A stretch of DNA of 64,000 nucleotides from Atherix ibis (lineage: Eukaryota > Arthropoda > Insecta > Diptera > Athericidae). Shown here piece by piece: positions 57,359 to 64,000 of the stretch. The notes beneath the pieces were generated by a model, which worked only from the letters and a program-made list of their open reading frames with translations, was not told the DNA's origin and searched no databases. Where the stretch lies: positions 52,465,920 through 52,529,919 of the forward strand of contig OY282606.1 in assembly GCA_958298945.1 (NCBI GenBank). The letters are read 5' to 3'. The translations under genes were made by a program, and so were the position numbers. How positions within the stretch are numbered: the stretch's first letter is position 1; the number at the start of each line of letters is the position of its first letter.

Positions 57359-60300
57359 AAATTATGTTCAATCTGCCAAATAAAAATTAAACAACAAATA
57401 ATGGAATATTTTTATTTATTGTTTATCGAAAGAAGGCTAAATTCACTTTTTTACTATTTCCCTGTCCAATAATAAAAAGTTTGTTTTCCTTTTCATATAA
57501 TTTATTACTTAACTTTTACCTTTTATTTTTTTTTCTGTATTGTATTTTAGTAGAAATTTTTCTATTTTTTCCACTTCTTTTAGGGGGAATGTTAAGTAAA
57601 AAATTGTATTTGTTATTTTTTCTTCTTCTTAAGATTTCCTAATAAACTTTTCGTATTGATGATTTTAACATTTTATTTTTTGTTTGCATTTTAAAAATTA
57701 ATTTTATTCATTTCAGTTTTCATTTTAAATTTTCCTTGAAATAATTTATACGCTTTCCAATTGGCAGTAAATCAAGATTCTCTTTTTGCGAATGCTGACA
57801 GCCAACAATGGAAAGTGGGTGGAGATTGTCTGTTTCGATTATCGAATGTTTAAAAGATAACAGCAAAAGGGAGAATAGAAGAGATAGAAAAAAAAGAAAA
57901 TGTTGCCATTATTTATGTTGGGAGACATTTTGGCTGACGTTTTGTTTATGTTTTTGGCTTCGGTTTTGTTTATAATTTTTACATACGAAAATTTCTTCAT
58001 TTTATACGAATTTTGTTATTTTTTCAAAGACAATTTGTGGTACTTTATTTTTATTCGGTTTCATTTTATTATTTCTCTTATTTGCACATTTAACTAATAA
58101 ATTTTCTTCATTAGTTTACCTGCAAAAGAAAACGTCAAATTTTCAAAATTATTTACAAAAATAAAGTTTTTATTATATTTATTTTTTGCTTCTATTATAG
58201 AATTTTTAGATTTTCTTTAGAATTAGTTTGGTTAAAATTTTGTAAGTATTTTACAGACAGTTCTCGTTAGTACATGTTCTTAAAAAAATTATCCTTAAAA
58301 GGTTAATAATGTTTAGCGGTTTAAGAGGACAATAATATCTGCAGCGATTATGTTTATTTCTCTCTCGGTGGATATGTTAATAAGCAAAACTGCCATATAC
58401 GGGGCTCTTCTTTATGGAGAAGCCATTGTATTTTCGAAAATTAACGGTCTCGTGAGAATTTTGATGTTACTGTCAAATCTGAGCAAAATGGTCATATGAT
58501 AATCGAATATTTTTGCCTGAGCTTGCAATCTTAATGCTGGACCATATGTAGTTTCAACAATACGAAGCCCTAAGCCGTACAACACAAAAACATTGGACCC
58601 TATTACCTGAAAATATCTCAGGTCTCATAATATAGAGATTTGCTGATGCCAATTCACTTCCAAGATCGTAGAATTTGACGCCATTGGACTATTTCTTGTA
58701 AGCCTACGCAACAGATTGTTCTTGCGCACAAAACTTATAAGCTTTTAAAAACCAATATTTTCCAACTTTTTTAAGATTAAAATTGACTTTCAAAGATTCA
58801 ATTCCTAATATATGACTTTAGAGATGATATCACGTGCTCATTTGGGATACCACGTGCTCCTTGACTAAATCAGTAGCTTTTTATAATGTTGCGAGACCTT
58901 TTGCAGTTGCATGTGGCTTTTTACAATACCATTTTTCATACATAATGACTAGGCTTATAAAATTTAATAATAATTGAGAATTTTTGAAGCGCGCAAATTG
59001 AATAATACCTTAACTCTGATAGAAACTTTGCTAAAAATTTTGCAAATTTCCTTTTTTATTTTAAGACAGTTTTGTTCATACAATTTAAAAAAAAAGTGCT
59101 AAAACTCATAAATTTCCAAAGCAAAATTAAAAAAAAAACATTTCTTTCGGTACAGCCTTTTTTTTCTCTTAAAATTCGTTCTTTGAGTTATAGTTTAAAG
59201 AAAAAAAAACGAATAAAAAACAAATTTTTATGCGAAAAAGTATAAAAGTTTTTTTTTGAACAATTTTCCATAATACAAGGCTCTTTTCTTAGTACTAGTA
59301 ATAATTATGCTTATTTTTAAAAATAACTTGTACCAAATCCAGTACTGTATTTTTCTGCATATCCAAACTATTCTTGAAGAACTTTTCAACATTTTGTTAA
59401 TTTTTTTTTAAATTTAGTTTTTGTTTTTCCCCCAAAAAATTTTAGATTTTTAATTAATTTCTAATAAATTTTCCCTAATTTCCTTAACTATTTTAAACAG
59501 AAAAAGAACAGAGAGTAAAACTCTGTTTTTGTAGCCGAATTGAATTAATACAAAATATAATATTTTTTAATTTAAAAATTGAATTAATACACTTTTGCTG
59601 AATAGTAATTTTAAATTCGAATTGTGCTAAAGTTTTAGTGTTGTCAGAATTTCCACTTTACGGAAATTTTTGGTATCGTTAATTTGGTAATTCTGCGCAT
59701 AAATCCACTCTAAAAAAATTCTTTTCCTTTTAAATGGAAGAAGAAAAAAAAACAAATCATTTTTTCGTAAAATATTTTTCTATTTCAACAGCATTTCTTA
59801 AGTAAACCTCAACTACAATATTTATGAGAAGATCAATCATCTCATGGACAATCTTCTAGATCATTTTTTAGCTCTATGATATCTGCTTAATATCCTGTCT
59901 TTCTGGCAAAATACAATTTTATAAAAAGAATTTTTTTCTATAGCAAAAAATATGAAAAGAATTTTTTGAAATGAAAAAAAAATCATTTTTCATAAACAGA
60001 AATTTTTTAACCTTTCAAAATGATCGAAAACTATGTCGTTATTGGAGCGAAATGTTTACAAACAATTTGAAAGTTTATTGGGGAGCTCAGGCTAATAATT
60101 CACTTTTAATTACGGAAATTTTTAATAACGATTGATTCGAAACATGAACAGGCAAAAAAATTTCTATTTACGAGTAAGAATTTTGGTTTTTTTCCTCTCA
60201 TTTTGTTATTTTTTAAATTAGTTTATTAACTGTAAAAACTTAAATTTTAGGTATTTTTAATTTAGTTTTTTTTTTCTTATTAATAATTTTAAATATTTTT

Positions 60301-61855
60301 TTAAGTATGATTAATTGAAGTCCTTTAAAAGGTCTGTGACCAAAATATTTACTTAAAAGAAAATCTAAAAATTATAAACTTGATATTATCGAAAAACGGT
60401 TGAGGTCATTAAAATAAGTTCTCATCATTTTTTTGTTATTATCAATAAAAAATGATAATAAACAAATTTACATTAAAAGCATCAGGACGGCTAAAATTAA
60501 CACTTTTTGGTATTTTACAAAAGTAGCTACCAGTCTTTTAGTCCTGACAAGCTGTTAGAAGGGTCTTTTTTTTGGGAAAGGCCTTTTTCAAGAATATAAA
60601 CAATCATAAAATTTTATTAGCTTCTGTTTACTTTTTAACAGAAAAAAATAGTCCGAGGGGTAGTTTGAGTACTAAAAAATGTCCTAACAAAGGCGTTGGT
60701 TTAAGACTCATCTAATATCGGTAGCATCTAAATTATGAGGTTTGTTAAACAAATATTTGGAAAAGAATTCGAGGCACTATTAAGAAAAAATTAGGCGAAA
60801 TATATTTGAAGGCCATTTTCTTTCCTTATTTTTACAATTTACTTTCGGACTTTTATGTTTTAAGGGTGTAATTTTATAGCTCGCGCAAGTCTTTATTAGA
60901 CAAATACTTTTAGTAAATTTGTATTTGTTACATCAGGGAGCTTGGGTCTTAATTAATTGTAGATCATCAGTTAACGTGCGTTTTTATTTAGTAATTATGA
61001 GTCTTTAGTAATCGAAAGTCTTAAGTAAACCAAAGGATTTGTCAGTAAATGCGTTTTTTTAAAATAGCAACCAAGATTTTTCAGTCGTTGGTTTATTATA
61101 AAAGTGAGTCGCCTTTTATAGTCTTGGGTCTTGAGAAAAAATGGTTTTTCGCGATAAATATAGGTTCGTAATAAAAGAAAGTCTCTAGCAAACGCAGTAA
61201 CCCTAGTAACGTCAGTTACCATAATTTTTAATCGTAAATTCGGTGTAAAATTTGTGAGCTTAAATAAACGAGGGTCTTTGGTAAACATATATTTTTATTA
61301 AAAACAATAATCAATATTAAATAAGATTGAATTTTTAGTTTTTGTGACTCATTACCAAATTTAGTTGCAACATTTTTTTAAATTTTAACTACTCTTCAAA
61401 AACGGAAGATGTGTCTTTTAGGAAGAATTATAACAAATAATGCCTCAACCAATAACATCTCAAACTCTTATATTTTTTTATGTTTAGAATGACTCTTATT
61501 GGTTACTAATTAATAAAATATAATTCCTTATAGCTAGATTTTTAGTCACTGATAACAAAAAAGCGCACCACGAAAAAAAACCACTTTTATGGTGATGGTA
61601 ATAGTATAAAGTATAAGTTTTATTTTAGAAATTGAACAAATAAAAAAATGTATTGTATTTATTCTTAAAAAAATTTTAAGATATTTTCAAAAGAAATAAT
61701 GCAAAACTGATACTATAAATATCCAAATTCAAAGACTCTTAACTGCACCTTTGACTACATTTAAAGGTAACTGAAAAATTCCCAAGACTCCTCTTCTGTA
61801 AACAACTTTAACCGGACCCCACTGATATTAACAATTAAACTTAATTAAAATTATA
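57359..61855. other. AT-rich non-coding DNA with a more balanced stretch at 58300-58900
   Basis: No ORF of note. 58300-58900 is less AT-rich but shows no family motif. Between 60880 and 61300, eroded phrases such as GTCTTAAGTAAACC, GTCTTGGGTCTTGAG and GTCTTTGGTAAAC recur, suggesting an old degenerate repeat. Confidence 0.45.
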
Positions 61856-61911
61856 CGAGGGTCGTTCAATAAGTTCTTAGCAAATCCGAGAAATTGCGCT
61901 CGTAGTGTCGG

Positions 61912-62051
61912 TAAAGTAGCATTATCGGCAGGAAAGCTGTCAAAATTTCAGCTCGATCCATAGCGTAGGTCAATTTCTTTTTTTTTGTAAGTAGCATTAT
62001 CGGCAGAAAAGCTGTCAAAATTTCAGCTCGATCCATAGCGTAGGTCAATTT
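61912..62051 (+). repeat. Tandem duplication of about 70 bp in the 5' UTR of mariner C2
   Basis: GTAGCATTATCGGCAG...GCGTAGGTCAATTTCT occurs at about 61916-61979 and again at about 61991-62054, joined by a T run. Copy C1 has the phrase only once, so the duplication arose in this copy. Confidence 0.9.
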
Positions 62052-62093
62052 CTATCGCCGATTAAAGTTAACGACATTTATTTATGCATAACA

Positions 62094-63145
62094 ATGGAAA
62101 AAAGCGAGTTTAGGGCTGTCATTAAACATCTCCATTTGAAAGGCTTAAGCCCGAAAGAAATCAAAGCCGAGTTGGATGCAGTTCATGGCACATCTGCACC
62201 TGTGTTTGCGACGGTTTACAATTTGATGAATGAATTTAAACGTGGCCGTTCATCCACAAAAGATGAACATCGTTTAGGACGCCCAGTTGAGGTGTCTACT
62301 CCTGAAATCATCGACAAAATCCACGATCTGATTTTGAATGATCGGCGAATTAAAGTGCGCGAATTAGTTGAGGCCACGGGCATATCACAAGGTACATTCG
62401 CTTCAATTTTGCATGAAAAATTGTCTGTGAAAAAAATGTCGGTAAGATGGGTGCCGCGTTTGCTCTCAGAGGAGAATAAGCGCAATCGTGTAGTGGACTC
62501 TGAGGCTATGTTGGCACTCTTTCATCGCAATGCTGCCGAATTCCTTCGTCGATATGTCACTGTGGGCGAAACCTGGATACACTACTACACTCCAGAAACG
62601 AAGAGACAGTCATCACAGTGGATTTTCAAGGGTGAACGGGCTCCGAAGAAGGCAAAAACTGTGCCATCGGCCGGCAAGGTGATGGCCACGGTCTTTTGGG
62701 ATTTGCAGGGCATTATTTTTATCGACTACTTGGAAAAAGTAAAAACAATAACAGGAGCGTATTACGCGTCGTTATTGCAACGGTTGAGAGAGGAACACAA
62801 AGAGAAACGCCCCCATCTGAAGAAGAAAAAAATCCTCTTGCATCAGGACAATGCGCGTGTGCACACCTGCGCTGTTTCCATTGCCAAAATTGTGGAATTG
62901 AGAATGTAATTGTTGCAGCATCCCGCTTATTCACCAGATTTGGCCCCGAGTGACTATTTTCTTTTCCCCAATCTGAAGAAATGGCTTGGCCGACGACGGT
63001 TCACTTCCAACGAGGACGTCTTTGCTCAAACGGATGAGTATTTTGCAGAACTTCCGAAATCCTATTTTTTGGACGGGATAAAAATTTGGAAAAACGGTTG
63101 GAAAAGTGTATAGAGCTAAAAGGAGATTTTTGAAAAATTAAAAAT
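62094..63145 (+). pseudogene. Irritans-type mariner transposase, nearly complete but inactive
   Basis: ATG at 62094 opens a 271-codon frame: MEKSEFRAVIKHLHLKGLSP, the N-terminal helix-turn-helix; TPEIIDKIHDLILNDRRIKV; ATGISQGTFASILHEKLSVK; WVPRLLSEENKRNRVVDSEA; GKVMATVFWDLQGIIFIDYL; and Asp2 in LLHQDNARVHTC. The Asp1 position reads VTVGETW, so the first catalytic aspartate is Gly. The frame ends at TAA (62907-62909). The C-terminal part continues one frame over as LLQHPAYSPDLAPSDYFLFP with Asp3, and shifts again near IKIWKNGWK. The closest layout I know is Himar1 of the irritans group. Confidence 0.92.
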
Positions 63146-63207
63146 TTTTTTTTAAAAAAACATTTTTTTTCCATATTTTTTTAAGGACTTATTGAACGAC
63201 CCTCATA

Positions 63208-64000
63208 TCAATAAAAAATAACCAAGAAAGACGCTAAGAAAAAGGTTTCAAAAATTATTTATTCAAAATATTGTCTTTAAGAACAGCAATTTTTTTAAAA
63301 AAACTACGCAAAACAAATTGTACACCTCAAAATTTTAAATTAAGCACGTTTCTTACACAAGTTCCGCTCGTTTTTAACATGTTGACATGCAGTTTCAATA
63401 AGAGACATTAACATTAACAATAAAAGTAAAAATAATAAATTTGACATAAACAGGAACAAAAGGAAGAAGACAGTAGTAGCGGCAAAAGATAGAAATGAGA
63501 GAAAAAATCAGAGTAGAGAAAAAAAAATTAGAAATTTTTGGAAGAGTAGAAGAATAAATGACGGAAGGAGATGTAAACAAGAAAGTAGAGTCACGATAAG
63601 CAAAGAGATGATAGTTGTGCAGTGGAAAAGAGATATAGCAATGAAAAAGAGAGACAAAAAGTCTATTGATAGTAAATAAAAAACATAAACAGAACGAAAT
63701 TATCTACTAACACACTACAAAAGCAGTTATTATTGAGTTTATTTGCATTTTTTATTAATGCCTTTATTTTCTATCCGCTTTGCTCTCTTCTATAAAATGG
63801 ATTTTTTCTTCATTTATTTGTCAGCTTCTCTTTTAAATTCGTTTAGAAAAAAATTTCAAATAAAAAAAAATGATTGCAAAACGGTGTTAATAGTTTATTA
63901 ATAAAATTACTTCACGACATAGTCTACTATATAATTTATGACGATTTAATTGATTGCAATAAATCCAAGATATTCGCTCGTAAATGGCGTAATTAGCAAT
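63208..64000. other. Non-coding DNA, purine-rich in the middle
   Basis: 63440-63670 is purine-rich with scattered AGAGA motifs (GAGAAAAAATCAGAGTAGAG, AAAGAGAGACAAAAAG). Nothing coding is recognised to the window end. Confidence 0.45.

Larger units (their letters stand above)
61856..63205 (+). mobile_element. Mariner family C copy 2 (irritans-like), both ends present
   Basis: It starts CGAGGGTCGTTCAATAAGTT after TA and ends GGACTTATTGAACGACCCTCA before TA. Length is 1350 bp. The 5' UTR contains a tandem duplication. The transposase is on the plus strand and nearly complete. Confidence 0.95.

Noticed and set aside
1..64000. iab-4/iab-8 microRNA hairpin
   Set aside because: I looked for the mature-arm sequence as I remember it, on both strands by eye, and did not see it. 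In Drosophila it lies nearer abd-A, so absence here is expected.

Overview
The window is animal DNA, almost certainly from a fly (Diptera). It is very AT-rich, with long A and T runs, no dense gene packing and many dead transposons. The only host gene I can identify is the 3' end of the Hox gene Abdominal-B (Abd-B), on the minus strand. Two exons (41633-41844 and 41092-41283), separated by a 349-bp intron, encode the complete 60-residue homeodomain and the C-terminal tail. The tail has the N-run, histidine-rich stretch and KMHQ ending that I recall from Drosophila Abd-B. This places the window in the Hox (bithorax) cluster. By Drosophila gene order, the DNA left of 41 kb lies downstream of Abd-B, where the iab regulatory domains sit. 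The DNA right of 42 kb should be the large intron(s) or promoter side of Abd-B. I found no upstream Abd-B exon before the window ends.

Layout. 1-3.3 kb: a Mos1-like mariner and a jockey-type reverse transcriptase (RT) relic. 3.4-14.3 kb: AT-rich DNA with two GC-richer non-coding blocks; the first (7.4-8.5 kb) has clustered GAGA and PHO (GCCAT) motifs and is a candidate Polycomb response element. 14.3-17.2 kb: nested repeats (an RT scrap, a rearranged mariner, and a non-LTR element split by a deleted mariner). 17.7-22.5 kb: non-coding, with a perfect 53-bp inverted repeat. 22.5-27.1 kb: a foldback mariner, an irritans-like mariner and R1-type non-LTR relics, one nested in reverse. 27.1-43.6 kb: no recognisable transposon, only AT-rich sequence, CTCF-like sites, microsatellites and the Abd-B exons. 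43.6-64 kb: seven more mariner-type copies and a non-LTR tail, separated by non-coding DNA and hairpins.

Three mariner (DD34D) families are present. Family A is mauritiana/Mos1-like, with five copies. Family B has a GAGGTCTGTTCAAAAAG-type terminal repeat and four copies. Family C is irritans-like, with two copies. There is also one DD41D transposase remnant. Every copy carries stops, frameshifts, deletions or lost catalytic residues, so none looks autonomous. I saw no tRNA, rRNA or CRISPR. Functional calls on non-coding blocks are hypotheses from motif content only.
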